The notes below the pieces were generated by a model, which was given only the letters and a program-made list of their open reading frames with translations, had not been told where the DNA came from and did no database searches. From Candidatus Nanopelagicales bacterium (lineage in GTDB: Bacteria > Actinomycetota > Actinomycetes > S36-B12), in assembly GCA_018609125.1 (NCBI GenBank), contig JABAYF010000016.1, positions 65,745 through 129,744 on the forward strand: DNA of 64,000 bases, in the 5' to 3' direction. Positions 21,922 to 34,740 of the stretch are shown piece after piece. A program made the translations under genes and the position numbers. Position 1 is the stretch's first letter. Each line of letters starts with the position of its first letter.

Positions 21922-23037
21922 ATGGTTAACCAGGGAAAACCACAGCCGCGCGGCTGGGCCCGATACGTCATAGGCACCGCTTCGATCGCCCTCGCACTTT
22001 CGGCTTGCTCCCAAAACGCGGCACCCTTGGCTGAACCTGAACCGGCATCGGTCAGTGCAACACCGGACACTCCCGAACTGTCCAATGAGATTGAGCAGGA
22101 CCTGCAAGCGCCCTGGGCCGTATCCTTCACCACCGATGGTGCCGCCCTCATTACCGAACGTGACTCGGCGACAGTCAGTTGGCGCTCGCCCGAAGGTGAC
22201 CGCATCGAACTTGGGGTGATCCCCGGTGTCGACAATGAAGGGGAGGGTGGGCTCCTCGGCATCGCAATCGACCCGAGTGATGCACAGGCGTTCTTCGTGT
22301 ACTTCACCGCCGAGACAGACAACCGGATCGAACGATTCGAGTTCACCGAAGACGGCATCGGCAACTCCACGCCGATCTTGACCGGCATCCCGAAGGCTGG
22401 CTATCACAACGGCGGACGTATCGCATTCGGATCTGATGGAAACCTCTACGTAGGCACCGGCGATGCGGGCGAACCTGACCTTGCCCAGGACCCAGATTCA
22501 CTGGCGGGCAAAGTATTACGCGTTACCTCCACCGGCGAGGTACCACCGGACAATCCCAACCCTGACTCACCGGTATGGACCCTTGGGCATCGCAATGTGC
22601 AGGGCTTAGCCGTTGACGATGACGGGCGTATGTGGGCAAGTGAGTTCGGCACCTCCATCGCAGATGAGTTGAACGTGCTGGTGCCCGGGGGTAACTATGG
22701 TTGGCCCCTGTACGAGGGAGCCGCTGGAGCGGATGGATTTATCGATCCAGCAGCGCAGTGGACACCGACATCGCTGGCATCACCTAGCGGCATCGCCTAC
22801 GTGGGTGGTGCTACACCTGCCATCTACGTAGCCTCACTTCGAGGGGAAGTCCTCTGGCAGGTACCGGTGGTCGGGGATCGGGCTGGCGAGCCACGGGCAG
22901 TCGAACTTGGCGAACTCGGTCGATTACGTGCGGTGGACCTAGCTCCCGATGGCCAACTATGGCTGATGACGAACAATACAGATGGTCGCGGTGAACCACG
23001 GCCTGGCGATGACCGCATAATCGAACTGCGGTTGTAG
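21922..23037 (+). CDS. PQQ-type sugar dehydrogenase family lipoprotein
   Basis: 371-residue exported lipoprotein. A basic N-terminus and hydrophobic stretch end in the lipobox LSAC (Cys ~28 of this start), followed by a six-bladed beta-propeller of the glucose/sorbosone dehydrogenase family (HNGGRIAFGSDGNLYVGTGDAG, GHRNVQGLAVDDDGRMWASEFG). Related soluble enzymes oxidise sugars with PQQ; cofactor and substrate here are inferred. ATG 21922 is preferred over an in-frame ATG at 21826 because it gives a proper signal peptide; TACTTT lies 5 bases upstream and no ribosome site is seen. Confidence 0.85.
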   Translation: MVNQGKPQPRGWARYVIGTASIALALSACSQNAAPLAEPEPASVSATPDTPELSNEIEQDLQAPWAVSFTTDGAALITERDSATVSWRSPEGDRIELGVIPGVDNEGEGGLLGIAIDPSDAQAFFVYFTAETDNRIERFEFTEDGIGNSTPILTGIPKAGYHNGGRIAFGSDGNLYVGTGDAGEPDLAQDPDSLAGKVLRVTSTGEVPPDNPNPDSPVWTLGHRNVQGLAVDDDGRMWASEFGTSIADELNVLVPGGNYGWPLYEGAAGADGFIDPAAQWTPTSLASPSGIAYVGGATPAIYVASLRGEVLWQVPVVGDRAGEPRAVELGELGRLRAVDLAPDGQLWLMTNNTDGRGEPRPGDDRIIELRL

Positions 23038-23064
23038 CCAGCGGCGTTGTTACAGTCTGGGCAA

Positions 23065-24597
23065 CTACCCGGAAACTTCGCAGCGGCTCAGGATGAGTTC
23101 GCGCACGCGGCTTGCGTCGGCTCGGCCCCTGGTAGCCTTCATGACACCGCCCACGATCGCTCCGGCCGCGGCGATCTTGCCGGCACGGATTTTTTCAGCC
23201 ACCTCGGGTTGATCAGCTAATGCCTGATCAATCGCGGCCAAGAGTTCGGTTTCGTCGGTGACAACGCCAAGACCACGAGCGGCCACGACATCGTCGACGC
23301 TGCCTTCACCCAGGAGGACTCCATCGAACACCTGCCGCGCCAATTGATCGTTCAGTGCGCCGGTGGCAATGAGTTCATCTACGCGCAAAATATCGGCTCC
23401 GGTGACGGCCAACTCCTGTGGTGGGACACCGCGGTCATTCGCCTGGCGCAGTAGTTCTCCGGCCCACCACTTGCGCGCCGTGTCCGGCGCAACTCCATCG
23501 GCCACCGCGGCTTCTACCAGGGCCAAGACCCCGGCATTAACGAGTGACTCCATATCGAATGCGCTTATTCCCCACGCCGTTGCCAAGCCAGCCCGGCGAA
23601 GGCTGGGCTGTTGCGGAATGCTGGCACGCAATTTCTCTACCCATGCTGGGTCCGGTGCGATAGGCACCAGATCTGGCTCCGGGAAATACCTGTAGTCCTC
23701 AGCTTCTTCTTTCGAACGTCCCGGAGTTGTGACGCCGGTGTCTTCATGGAAGTGGCGTGTTTCCTGTCTGATCACTCCCCCCTTGTCTAAGACCGCAGCC
23801 TGGCGTTCGATCTCGCTGCGCACTGCACGTTCCACCGAACGCAGCGAGTTCACATTCTTTGTTTCTGTTCGGGTTCCCCACGCATCGCCGGGGATGTTCA
23901 GCGACAGGTTCGCATCGCAGCGCAGGGAGCCCTCTTCCATCTTGACGTCAGATACGCCGAGATCTCGCATGATGTCGCGAAGCTCAGCCACGTAGGCCTT
24001 GGCAACAGCCGGGGCCAGCGCTGCTGTTCCAGTGATCGGTTTCGTCACAATCTCAACCAGCGGAATGCCGGCCCGGTTGTAGTCCACGAGTGAATAGTCC
24101 GCTCCGTGAATGCGCCCCGTAGCACCCCCAGCGTGGGTGAGTTTGCCGGTATCTTCCTCCAGATGAACGCGCTCGATTTCAACGCGAACTAACTCGGTGG
24201 AGCCATCTTCGTTTGGTACCAGCACATCAAGCCAGCCGTCGGTGCATATGGGTTCGTCGTACTGGCTGATTTGAAAGTTCTTTGGCATATCGGGATAAAA
24301 GTAATTTTTCCGCGCCATCCGGCACCAGGTGGCGATTGAGCAGTGCAAAGCCAGCCCCATTCGGATGATCGACTCCACAGCCTTGGCATTAATAACCGGC
24401 ATCGCTCCGGGCAGCGCAAGGCAAACCGGGCAAACCTGCGTATTGGGCGGAGCACCAAATTCTGTTGAGCAAGCACAGAACATCTTCGAGGCCGTGCCGA
24501 GTTCAACGTGAACCTCAAGACCGATAACCGGGTCGTAGCGGGTGAGCGCTTCGTCAAAACTCACGGTTGTCGTCACGTGATTATGCGCGGAACTCAT
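23065..24597 (-). CDS. gatB: Asp-tRNA(Asn)/Glu-tRNA(Gln) amidotransferase subunit B
   Basis: tRNA-binding and kinase subunit of the amidotransferase that turns Glu-tRNA(Gln) into Gln-tRNA(Gln), and Asp-tRNA(Asn) into Asn-tRNA(Asn). The 510 residues begin with the cradle domain ([13 protein letters not shown]) with cysteine clusters FCACSTEFG and CPVCLALPG, then [18 protein letters not shown], and end with the YqeY-like tail domain. The start overlaps the gatA stop by 4 bases (ATGA). Gene order on this strand is gatC-gatA-gatB. Confidence 0.97.
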   Translation of the reverse strand: MSSAHNHVTTTVSFDEALTRYDPVIGLEVHVELGTASKMFCACSTEFGAPPNTQVCPVCLALPGAMPVINAKAVESIIRMGLALHCSIATWCRMARKNYFYPDMPKNFQISQYDEPICTDGWLDVLVPNEDGSTELVRVEIERVHLEEDTGKLTHAGGATGRIHGADYSLVDYNRAGIPLVEIVTKPITGTAALAPAVAKAYVAELRDIMRDLGVSDVKMEEGSLRCDANLSLNIPGDAWGTRTETKNVNSLRSVERAVRSEIERQAAVLDKGGVIRQETRHFHEDTGVTTPGRSKEEAEDYRYFPEPDLVPIAPDPAWVEKLRASIPQQPSLRRAGLATAWGISAFDMESLVNAGVLALVEAAVADGVAPDTARKWWAGELLRQANDRGVPPQELAVTGADILRVDELIATGALNDQLARQVFDGVLLGEGSVDDVVAARGLGVVTDETELLAAIDQALADQPEVAEKIRAGKIAAAGAIVGGVMKATRGRADASRVRELILSRCEVSG

Positions 24598-26126
24598 AGC
24601 GCAGGAGCCTCCTCAATCAACAGGTGACCCCATCGATCAAACAGGGCACTTTCCAGCGCGGCTCCCACCAGGTACAGCCGATCGTCAGCCATGGTCGGCG
24701 CCATCACCTGGAGTCCCACGGGAAGTCCATCTGCAGGGGAAAGGCCAATCGGCAGAGATAGCGCACAGTTGCCAGCGAGGTTCACCGGAATCGTCGCAAT
24801 ATCGTTGAGATACATTGCCAACGGATCATCCACCTTCTCCCCCAGTGGAAAAGCCGTTGTAGGAGTGGTGGGTGAAACCAGTACGTCTACCTGCCCGAAT
24901 GCGCGAGTGAAATCTTCAATGATCAGGGTGCGAATCTTCTGAGCCTGGCCGTAGTAGGCGTCGTAGTACCCACTCGACAGCGCATATGTGCCAAGCATAA
25001 TGCGCCGTTTCACCTCGGGGCCGAATCCCATCTCGCGTGTGTCTGCCATCACCGTCTCAACGCCAGCGTCGCCGCCATCTTGCACTCGCAGGCCGTATCT
25101 CATGCCATCGAAGCGTGCGAGATTGCTGGAACACTCACTGGGCAAAATGAGGTAATAGGCGCTCATGGCTTCATCGAAGTGCGGGCAATCTACTTCCACT
25201 ATTTCTGCGCCCAGTTGAGCAAGAACGTCAACCGCTTCATTAAATCGCTGTAGGACACCGGGTTGGTATCCAGCGCCACTGAGCTGTTTGACAAGCCCAA
25301 TGCGCAGTCCCCGCACATCAGCTTTCATCGCAGCAGCCACCACATCGGGCACCGCCGCATTGATGGACGTGGAATCGTGTGGATCATGACCGGCAATCAC
25401 CGAGTGCAGGTAGGCCGCGTCAAGCACCGTCCGCGCGCACGGACCGGCCTGATCCAAACTGCTGGCTAGGGCCACCAGCCCGTATCGGGAGACGCTCCCG
25501 TAGGTCGGCTTAACGCCCACCGTCCCGGTCAGCGCAGCAGGTTGCCGAATGGAGCCGCCCGTGTCGGTGCCGATCGCCAGCGGGGCTTCAAACGCGGCGA
25601 CTGCGGCAGCGGATCCGCCACCAGAACCACCCGGAATCCGATTGAGATCCCATGGATTATGGCTCGGTCCGTAGGCGGAATACTCCGTGGAGGAACCCAT
25701 GGCGAATTCATCCATGTTGGTCTTTCCCAGGATGATGATGTCGGCGGCGCGCAGACGCTCCACGATCGTTGAATCATAGGGAGGGAGCCAACCCTGCAAA
25801 ATCTTGGAACCACACGTGGTAGGCACACCCTTCATGGCCAGGATGTCCTTCAGCGCTAGCGGGACTCCAGCCAGATCACCCAGCTGTTCCCCGGCCGCTC
25901 GTTTTACATCAACTCGATCCGCATGCGCCAGCGCTGCATCGGTATCGACATGAAGAAACGCATGTACCCGCTCGTCTACCGCACCGATACGATCCAGGTG
26001 AGCCTGGGTGACCTCACGGGCGCTCACCTCGCCGGATTTGATCGCCTCGGCCAGGACACGAGCTGACTGGCGGATGAGGTCTGCGGCCATGTCCGGGTTG
26101 ACCGGCCCCTTCGGTGTTGAGTTCAT
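24594..26126 (-). CDS. gatA: Asp-tRNA(Asn)/Glu-tRNA(Gln) amidotransferase subunit A
   Basis: Amidase-signature glutaminase that supplies ammonia to GatB. The 510 residues carry the catalytic Ser-cisSer-Lys triad: the lysine in [14 protein letters not shown], the serine-rich loop [15 protein letters not shown] and the nucleophile segment [16 protein letters not shown]. The start follows gatC by 6 bases and the end overlaps gatB by 4 bases, so the three subunits are made together. Confidence 0.97.
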   Translation of the reverse strand: MNSTPKGPVNPDMAADLIRQSARVLAEAIKSGEVSAREVTQAHLDRIGAVDERVHAFLHVDTDAALAHADRVDVKRAAGEQLGDLAGVPLALKDILAMKGVPTTCGSKILQGWLPPYDSTIVERLRAADIIILGKTNMDEFAMGSSTEYSAYGPSHNPWDLNRIPGGSGGGSAAAVAAFEAPLAIGTDTGGSIRQPAALTGTVGVKPTYGSVSRYGLVALASSLDQAGPCARTVLDAAYLHSVIAGHDPHDSTSINAAVPDVVAAAMKADVRGLRIGLVKQLSGAGYQPGVLQRFNEAVDVLAQLGAEIVEVDCPHFDEAMSAYYLILPSECSSNLARFDGMRYGLRVQDGGDAGVETVMADTREMGFGPEVKRRIMLGTYALSSGYYDAYYGQAQKIRTLIIEDFTRAFGQVDVLVSPTTPTTAFPLGEKVDDPLAMYLNDIATIPVNLAGNCALSLPIGLSPADGLPVGLQVMAPTMADDRLYLVGAALESALFDRWGHLLIEEAPAL

Positions 26127-26132
26127 GCGTGG

Positions 26133-26429
26133 TTACTCCTCATCCAAAATTCGAGGTACCCGGAATCGGCCGTCCTCAACCGCGGGCGCGGCCGCCAGCG
26201 CTTCGGCGTGACTGAGGCCGGGCACGACCACATCGGCACGTGTGACATTGACCAGTGGCAACGGATGTGAAGTAGGGGTGATGTCTTGGGTTGCAATCTG
26301 ACTCACACTTGCCACCGACTGCAAGATGACGTCAAGTTGACCGGCGAAATGATCGATTTCTTCCTCGGCCAACCTGAGCCGAGCCAGGTGCGCCAGATGC
26401 GCGACCTCAGCGCGAGTTATCCCAGACAT
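26133..26429 (-). CDS. gatC: Asp-tRNA(Asn)/Glu-tRNA(Gln) amidotransferase subunit C
   Basis: 98-residue linker subunit that wraps around GatA and GatB. It shows the usual pattern VAHLAHLARLRLAEEEIDHFAGQL and the late Pro/Arg-rich FRVPRILDEE. The start at ATG 26429 (MSGITRAEV) is preferred over one 9 bases upstream because TAGGAT ends 7 bases before it and no good ribosome site exists, indicating leaderless translation of the gatCAB message. Confidence 0.93.
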   Translation of the reverse strand: MSGITRAEVAHLAHLARLRLAEEEIDHFAGQLDVILQSVASVSQIATQDITPTSHPLPLVNVTRADVVVPGLSHAEALAAAPAVEDGRFRVPRILDEE

Positions 26430-26436
26430 AGCCCTC

Positions 26437-26442
26437 ATCCTA
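26437..26442 (-). promoter_or_regulatory. -10 box of gatCAB (leaderless)
   Basis: TAGGAT on the minus strand, 7 bases before the gatC ATG, in the short gap after ligA. Confidence 0.45.
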
Positions 26443-26463
26443 GGGACGCGGTGGATGGTCGCG

Positions 26464-29659
<3,196 letters not shown>

Positions 29660-29663
<4 letters not shown>

Positions 29664-30766
29664 CGGCGCAGCGTCGCAGCGGGCGCGGAATCAGTGGCAC
29701 GGATAGTGGCCGAGCCGACCACCCGGGTGCCGTCGTAGAGCACGACAGCCTGACCGGTAGCAACCCCCCGAATGGGATCGTGCAGATCCACGTGCAACAC
29801 GTCGCCGTCAAGCCACGCTGACGCCGGGACGGGTTCGCCATGGGCCCGAACCTGGGCGAGGCCGTGGAAAGTACCGGACAGGGCAGGGCCGCACCAGCGT
29901 GGGCCGTGACCGACCAGATGTCGAACACCGAGCAGTTCGGCAGTTCCCACGAGCACGGTGTTGGTCTGCATGTCCTTGGCCACAACGTACCGACGCTCAC
30001 CCGGTGCGGCCGGGGTACGCAGATCCAGGCCTCGCCGTTGACCGATGGTGTAAGCGTAGGCCCCCTCGTGTGCACCCATCTGTTCACCGGTGACCGCATC
30101 AACAATGTTTCCTGGCGAGGTTCCGAGTCTTTCGTGCAGCCACGCAGGGGTATCACCATCGGGAATGAAACAGATGTCGTGACTGTCAGGCTTGTCGGCC
30201 ACGAGTAGCCCGTTGCGCCGAGCTTCTTCCCTGACCTCACCCTTCGTCGTGTCGCCGAGTGGGAACATCGCGCCACCTAGTTGATTGGCGGTGAGAACGC
30301 CTAGGACATAGGACTGGTCTTTATCCGGATCCACAGCGCGGTGCAATTGTGGTCCGTTCGCACCCGACACGATCTGTGCGTAATGACCGGTGCAGACTTC
30401 GTCAAAGCCCAGCGCCCAGGCCCGCTCGAGAACTGCGGCGAACTTTATTTTTTCATTGCAGCGCAGACATGGATTGGGAGTGTTTCCTTTTTCATACTCG
30501 GAGATGAAGTCGCCCATGACATCACGCTCGAACTCCTCGTGCATGTCCCAGACATAGAACGGAATATCAAGAATGTCAGCCACTCGACGCGCATCACGGG
30601 CGTCATCTGGTGAACAGCAGCCGCGCGAGCCTGCATGGTGACCCACCTTGGCCAGTGCGAGGTGGACACCCACGACCTCGTGTCCGGCTGACACCGCACG
30701 CGATGCCGCAACCGCTGAATCGACACCACCGGACAGGGCAGCGATCACCCGCTTGGTCTCGCTCAT
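29660..30766 (-). CDS. mnmA: tRNA-specific 2-thiouridylase
   Basis: Thiolates U34 of tRNA-Glu, -Gln and -Lys using sulfur relayed from a cysteine desulfurase. The 368 residues show the PP-loop [15 protein letters not shown], the catalytic cysteine in [19 protein letters not shown], and the second cysteine in [12 protein letters not shown], then the C-terminal beta-barrel domains. The start overlaps the cysteine desulfurase stop by 4 bases (ATGA), so sulfur donor and user are co-expressed. Confidence 0.97.
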
Positions 30767-31950
30767 GCGCGCATTGCGAGTCGGGGTCGACCCGCTCGTC
30801 CGGCACGCTCGACAACGCTGGGAAGCGCAGCAATCAGTGAGTCGATATCTGCCGGCGTGGTGTGGGCTCCCAGGGAGAACCGCAGTGTGCCGCGTGCGGC
30901 GGCGATGTCAACTCCCATCGCTAGCAAGACATGGGAGGGCTCGGGCACACCGGAGGTGCAGGCGGACCCCGTGGAGCATTCGATCCCCGCAGCATCGAGC
31001 AGCATCAACAGCGCGTCACCTTCACACCCAGCAAAACTAATCGCGGCATTGCCCGGGAGGCGTTGACCAGATCCGGTGCCGGGGTCACCTTGCAGGCGAG
31101 CCTGCGGGACAGCGGCGAGCACTCGCTCGACTAATTCCTCCCGCATCCCCATGAGTCTGGTACGAAGTTCGCCCTGCTCAGCCACCGCTAAATCCACCGC
31201 AACGGCGAAGGCCGCTACGGATGCGGCATCGACGGTGCCCGAACGAATGTCACGCTCCTGACCACCGCCGTGAAGAAGCGGGGTGACCACCGCGTCTCGG
31301 TCAATGATGAGCGCTCCAACGCCGACCGGACCACCGATCTTGTGTCCGCTCAGGGTGGTTGCGGTAAGGCCGGGCAACTTTAGGTCTAGCTCCAACATTC
31401 CTAGTGCTTGAACCGCATCGGTGTGAAACGCGACGTCGTGCTCGGCGCACAGCGCGGCAATCTCAGCGATCGGCTGAACCGTGCCGATTTCATTGTTCGC
31501 CCACATCACCGTGCACAAAGCGGCATCGACCTGGCTCAGCAGGCGCGCCATGTCGTCAAGGTCGACCCGGCCAAGTGAGTTGACGCGCGGCTCAGCAAGG
31601 GAGAAACCCTGCTCCTTGGCGAGCCAGTCGGTTGGGTCCAACACCGCATGATGCTCAATCGGAGATCGAATGATGCTGCGACGGTCTCCCCCAGACCAGG
31701 CGAGCCCCTTCACCGCCAGGTTGTCTGATTCGGTGCCTCCGGCAGTGAAGACCACTTCGCTGGGACGAACGCGCAGGGCTTGGGCGGTGAGTTCGCGCGC
31801 CTCCTCCACCGCACGGCGTGCCCGCCGACCACCGCTGTGCAGCGAGGACGGATTGCCCCGTAAATCACTGGCTGCTAACCACGCCTCCCGCGCTTCGGGG
31901 CGCAGCGGCGCAGTGGCTGCGTAGTCAAAATAGACGCGAGGCGACGACAC
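30763..31950 (-). CDS. iscS: cysteine desulfurase (IscS/NifS class)
   Basis: PLP enzyme that removes sulfur from cysteine as an enzyme-bound persulfide; in this operon it most directly feeds MnmA. The 395-residue form starts with [15 protein letters not shown] and contains the PLP lysine in [17 protein letters not shown] and the active cysteine in [15 protein letters not shown] at 31950 with TACCAT 7 bases upstream gives the usual length; a longer ATG frame from 32037 would overlap etfA by 20 bases. I prefer the shorter start. Confidence 0.92.
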   Translation of the reverse strand: MSSPRVYFDYAATAPLRPEAREAWLAASDLRGNPSSLHSGGRRARRAVEEARELTAQALRVRPSEVVFTAGGTESDNLAVKGLAWSGGDRRSIIRSPIEHHAVLDPTDWLAKEQGFSLAEPRVNSLGRVDLDDMARLLSQVDAALCTVMWANNEIGTVQPIAEIAALCAEHDVAFHTDAVQALGMLELDLKLPGLTATTLSGHKIGGPVGVGALIIDRDAVVTPLLHGGGQERDIRSGTVDAASVAAFAVAVDLAVAEQGELRTRLMGMREELVERVLAAVPQARLQGDPGTGSGQRLPGNAAISFAGCEGDALLMLLDAAGIECSTGSACTSGVPEPSHVLLAMGVDIAAARGTLRFSLGAHTTPADIDSLIAALPSVVERAGRAGRPRLAMRA

Positions 31951-31957
31951 AGACCCG

Positions 31958-31963
31958 ATGGTA
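31958..31963 (-). promoter_or_regulatory. candidate -10 box of the cysteine desulfurase operon
   Basis: TACCAT on the minus strand, 7 bases before the proposed GTG start. This matches the leaderless pattern but remains weak on its own. Confidence 0.3.
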
Positions 31964-32017
31964 GCCGCCTCTCCCGATGCGTTCAGCACATGCACGGGCT
32001 CACGCCCACCGATCGAC

Positions 32018-32974
32018 TCAGGCTTTGCGCTTTTCAATCTCGTCGGTCAGTTGGGGCACCACAGCGAACAGATCGCCCACAACGCCGTAGTCGGCCAACT
32101 CAAAGATGGGCGCCTCCGGGTCCTTGTTGACCACGATCACCGTCTTTGATGTCTGCATTCCGGCTCGGTGTTGAATCGCACCACTGATGCCATTGGCGAT
32201 ATACAACTGAGGCGAGACCGTCTTGCCTGTTTGGCCCACCTGGTACTGGTGGGGATACCAACCGGCATCGGTGGCCGCGCGCGACGCGCCCACGGCGGCA
32301 CCGAGGCTGTCGGCAAGTGCCTCGATCACCCCAAAGCCGTCGGCACCGTTCACGCCACGCCCACCACTGACCACGATCGCAGCTTCAGCAAGTTCGGGGC
32401 GTCCCCCCTTTTGCGCGACCGTGCGGCCGGTCACCTTGGCGCCCCGAGAGGCAGCTGAGATCGTTGCGGCAACATCGACACGACTACCAGCGCCAGCCTT
32501 AGCTACCGGAGTCGTTGAGTTGGGTCGGACAGTGATGATCGGGGTGCCCGTGGTGACCGTGGTCTGCACGATCGTGGATCCGCCGAACACGCTTTGGGTG
32601 GCTATGAGGTCTGCTGAGACAGCCACCGCATCGGTGATGACACCAGAGTTGGCCTTAATCGCGAGACGGCCGGCGATTTCTTTCCCTTCAGCCGTTGACG
32701 CAATCAGCACTGCCGCCGGAGCAGCATCAGCCATGATGGCAGCGAGCGTCTCTGCCTTGGGAGCGACCACGAAGTCGTTCAGTTCGCTTGAGTCGCTCAC
32801 ATAAATCTTATCGGCGCCATATTCTGCCAGCGACGATCCGGCCGCATCGGTGTAGCCGCTGCCCAACCACACCGCACTGGGTGATCCCAGTGACTGGGCC
32901 AGCGTCAGCAACTCCAGTGTGACCTTCTTGATGGTGCCATCGGTTTGTTCAACGACGACGAGGATCTCTGCCAT
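32018..32974 (-). CDS. etfA: electron transfer flavoprotein alpha subunit
   Basis: Passes electrons from acyl-CoA and related dehydrogenases to the respiratory chain. The 318 residues have the N-terminal alpha/beta domain and the C-terminal FAD-binding domain with the signature VSPQLYIANGISGAIQHRAGM and VVNKDPEAPIFELADYGVVGD. It follows etfB on the same strand with a 56-base gap. Same order as Rv3029c-Rv3028c. Confidence 0.96.
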   Translation of the reverse strand: MAEILVVVEQTDGTIKKVTLELLTLAQSLGSPSAVWLGSGYTDAAGSSLAEYGADKIYVSDSSELNDFVVAPKAETLAAIMADAAPAAVLIASTAEGKEIAGRLAIKANSGVITDAVAVSADLIATQSVFGGSTIVQTTVTTGTPIITVRPNSTTPVAKAGAGSRVDVAATISAASRGAKVTGRTVAQKGGRPELAEAAIVVSGGRGVNGADGFGVIEALADSLGAAVGASRAATDAGWYPHQYQVGQTGKTVSPQLYIANGISGAIQHRAGMQTSKTVIVVNKDPEAPIFELADYGVVGDLFAVVPQLTDEIEKRKA

Positions 32975-33030
32975 GGAATCGTCCCTATCCTTCTTCTAGC
33001 GTTGTGTTTTAGGAGTTGATAGCGCTGGTG

Positions 33031-33810
33031 TTAAACGAATTTTTGTTCGGTGAGGTAGGTGGCAATCTTGGCACCACCATCACCTTCGTCGGTGACAACG
33101 GTGCCCGCGGCCTTCGGTGGGCGAGCGGCAAACGAGGCGACCTTCGTCCAGGCTGCTGTCGCGCCTAGCTTGGCTGCATCAAGACCAGCATCAGCAACGG
33201 TTAATGTCTCAACCGGCTTCTTTTTCGCCGCCATAATTCCTTTAAAGGACGGGTAGCGGGGTTCGTTGATTTTCTCCACCACGCTCACCACAGCCGGGAG
33301 TTCGGCCTCGACATCGTCGTAGCCATATTCGGTCTGACGCTGAATCGCGACCTTAGAGCCATCAACGTCAACCTTCTGAGCGAAGGTCACCTGAGGAAGA
33401 CCTAAACGCTCGGCCACCATGGCAGGCACGACGCTCATGCGCGCATCGGTGGATTCAGAACCAAAGATCACCAAATCGAAATTGCGCGCGGCGAGCACCT
33501 CGGCTAAGGCGTAGGACGTGGCCAGCGCATCGGACCCATGAAGGGAATCATCAACGAGGTGAACACCGGCATCAGCGCCCATGCTCAGCGCCTTGCGCAC
33601 GGTTTCTGCAGCACGCTCGGGGCCCATGGTGACAACAACGACTTCACCGCCGTTGGCCTCGGCCAGCCGTAGCGCCTCTTCAACGGCATATTCGTCGAGT
33701 TCGTTCATCACGCCGTCGGCGGCTTCACGGTCCAAAGTGGAGTCGTCATCGCGCAACTTCTTCTCAGCCCAAGTGTCCGGAACCTGCTTTACGCACACGG
33801 CGATCTTCAC
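33031..33810 (-). CDS. etfB: electron transfer flavoprotein beta subunit
   Basis: AMP-binding partner of EtfA, 259 residues. It starts KIAVCVKQVPDTWAEKK and has the adenine-nucleotide-binding and recognition-loop regions (VFGSESTDARMSVVPAMVAERLG). The GTG start at 33810 has GAGGAG 6 bases upstream. It is the first gene of the etfBA pair, divergent from the methyltransferase at 33958. Confidence 0.96.
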   Translation of the reverse strand: MKIAVCVKQVPDTWAEKKLRDDDSTLDREAADGVMNELDEYAVEEALRLAEANGGEVVVVTMGPERAAETVRKALSMGADAGVHLVDDSLHGSDALATSYALAEVLAARNFDLVIFGSESTDARMSVVPAMVAERLGLPQVTFAQKVDVDGSKVAIQRQTEYGYDDVEAELPAVVSVVEKINEPRYPSFKGIMAAKKKPVETLTVADAGLDAAKLGATAAWTKVASFAARPPKAAGTVVTDEGDGGAKIATYLTEQKFV

Positions 33811-33945
33811 TTACATCTCCTCTGGTCAGTCTTGTGGTCCGGCAGGGGCGCTAGCTCGTTGCCGGACGCATCTTTCCCATGTGATCCCATAGTAGACGGG
33901 GCTTGGCATTTTGCACTCTCAGCATGGAGTCAACGGCATCGGCCC

Positions 33946-33951
33946 TACAGT
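33946..33951 (+). promoter_or_regulatory. -10 box of the methyltransferase-GH57 unit (leaderless)
   Basis: TACAGT, 6 bases before the ATG at 33958, with no ribosome site between. Confidence 0.5.
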
Positions 33952-33957
33952 CGTGGC

Positions 33958-34740
33958 ATGGGCAACCTGGCGCTAACCGGTGAACGCACCGTACCCAATG
34001 TGCCCGGCGAGGAGTACTGGTTTGCTCGCCACGACGTGGTCTATCGGTGGATCGCCGACACCATGATCACGCGGAATTCAACCCGGATCATCATCGATGC
34101 CGGTTCCGGAGAAGGCTGGGGGCCAGCCTCTCTGGCTCACGCCGCGTCACCATTCGTGATCGGCCTGGAGTACGACGAAGCCGCAGTTCGGCACGCCACC
34201 GACGCCTATCCAGATGTGCAATTCATCCGGGCGAATCTGGCCGACATGCCCCTGGGGGTGTCCACGGCGGACTTGCTGGTGTCACTCCAAGTGATGGAGC
34301 ACCTGTGGTCGCTGCCTCAATTTTTGCGCCGCTGCGCTGAAATCCTGCGCCCGGGCGCAACCGCGGTCTTCAGCACCCCCAATCGACCCGTCTTCTCCCC
34401 CGGACTCAAGCGAGGACAGGTTCCGGTGAATCCCTTTCACGTTGAGGAGTTCGACGCCGATCAGATGATGGGTCTGCTCGTGACCGCGGGATTTTGCGAT
34501 ATTGAAATGGGTGGGGTAGTTCACGGTAGGAGACTGAGCGAGTGGGAAATCCAACACGGAGCAATTACCGGTGCCCTCCTGAACAGCGCAACGGTCGATG
34601 GACATCCACCAACCTCGGTCACCTTGGCACTCGCACACCTGCTGCCCACTATCAGCGCCGAAGACTTCACGCTCAACTGGGCACGGCCGCATGAGTCTGC
34701 CTGGCAGGACCTCGTCGCGATCGCACGAACTCCCTCATGA
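33958..34740 (+). CDS. SAM-dependent methyltransferase (Rv3030-like)
   Basis: 260-residue class I methyltransferase. The SAM-binding motif I is IIIDAGSGEGWGPASLA, with the acidic loop GLEYDEAAV and the post-motif FSTPNRPVFSPG. It occupies the place of Rv3030 between etfBA and the GH57 gene; in mycobacteria this cluster makes methylglucose lipopolysaccharide, so a role in O-methylating an alpha-glucan is plausible but not shown. The ATG at 33958 follows TACAGT by 6 bases. Its stop overlaps the next start by 4 bases. Confidence 0.85.
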   Translation: MGNLALTGERTVPNVPGEEYWFARHDVVYRWIADTMITRNSTRIIIDAGSGEGWGPASLAHAASPFVIGLEYDEAAVRHATDAYPDVQFIRANLADMPLGVSTADLLVSLQVMEHLWSLPQFLRRCAEILRPGATAVFSTPNRPVFSPGLKRGQVPVNPFHVEEFDADQMMGLLVTAGFCDIEMGGVVHGRRLSEWEIQHGAITGALLNSATVDGHPPTSVTLALAHLLPTISAEDFTLNWARPHESAWQDLVAIARTPS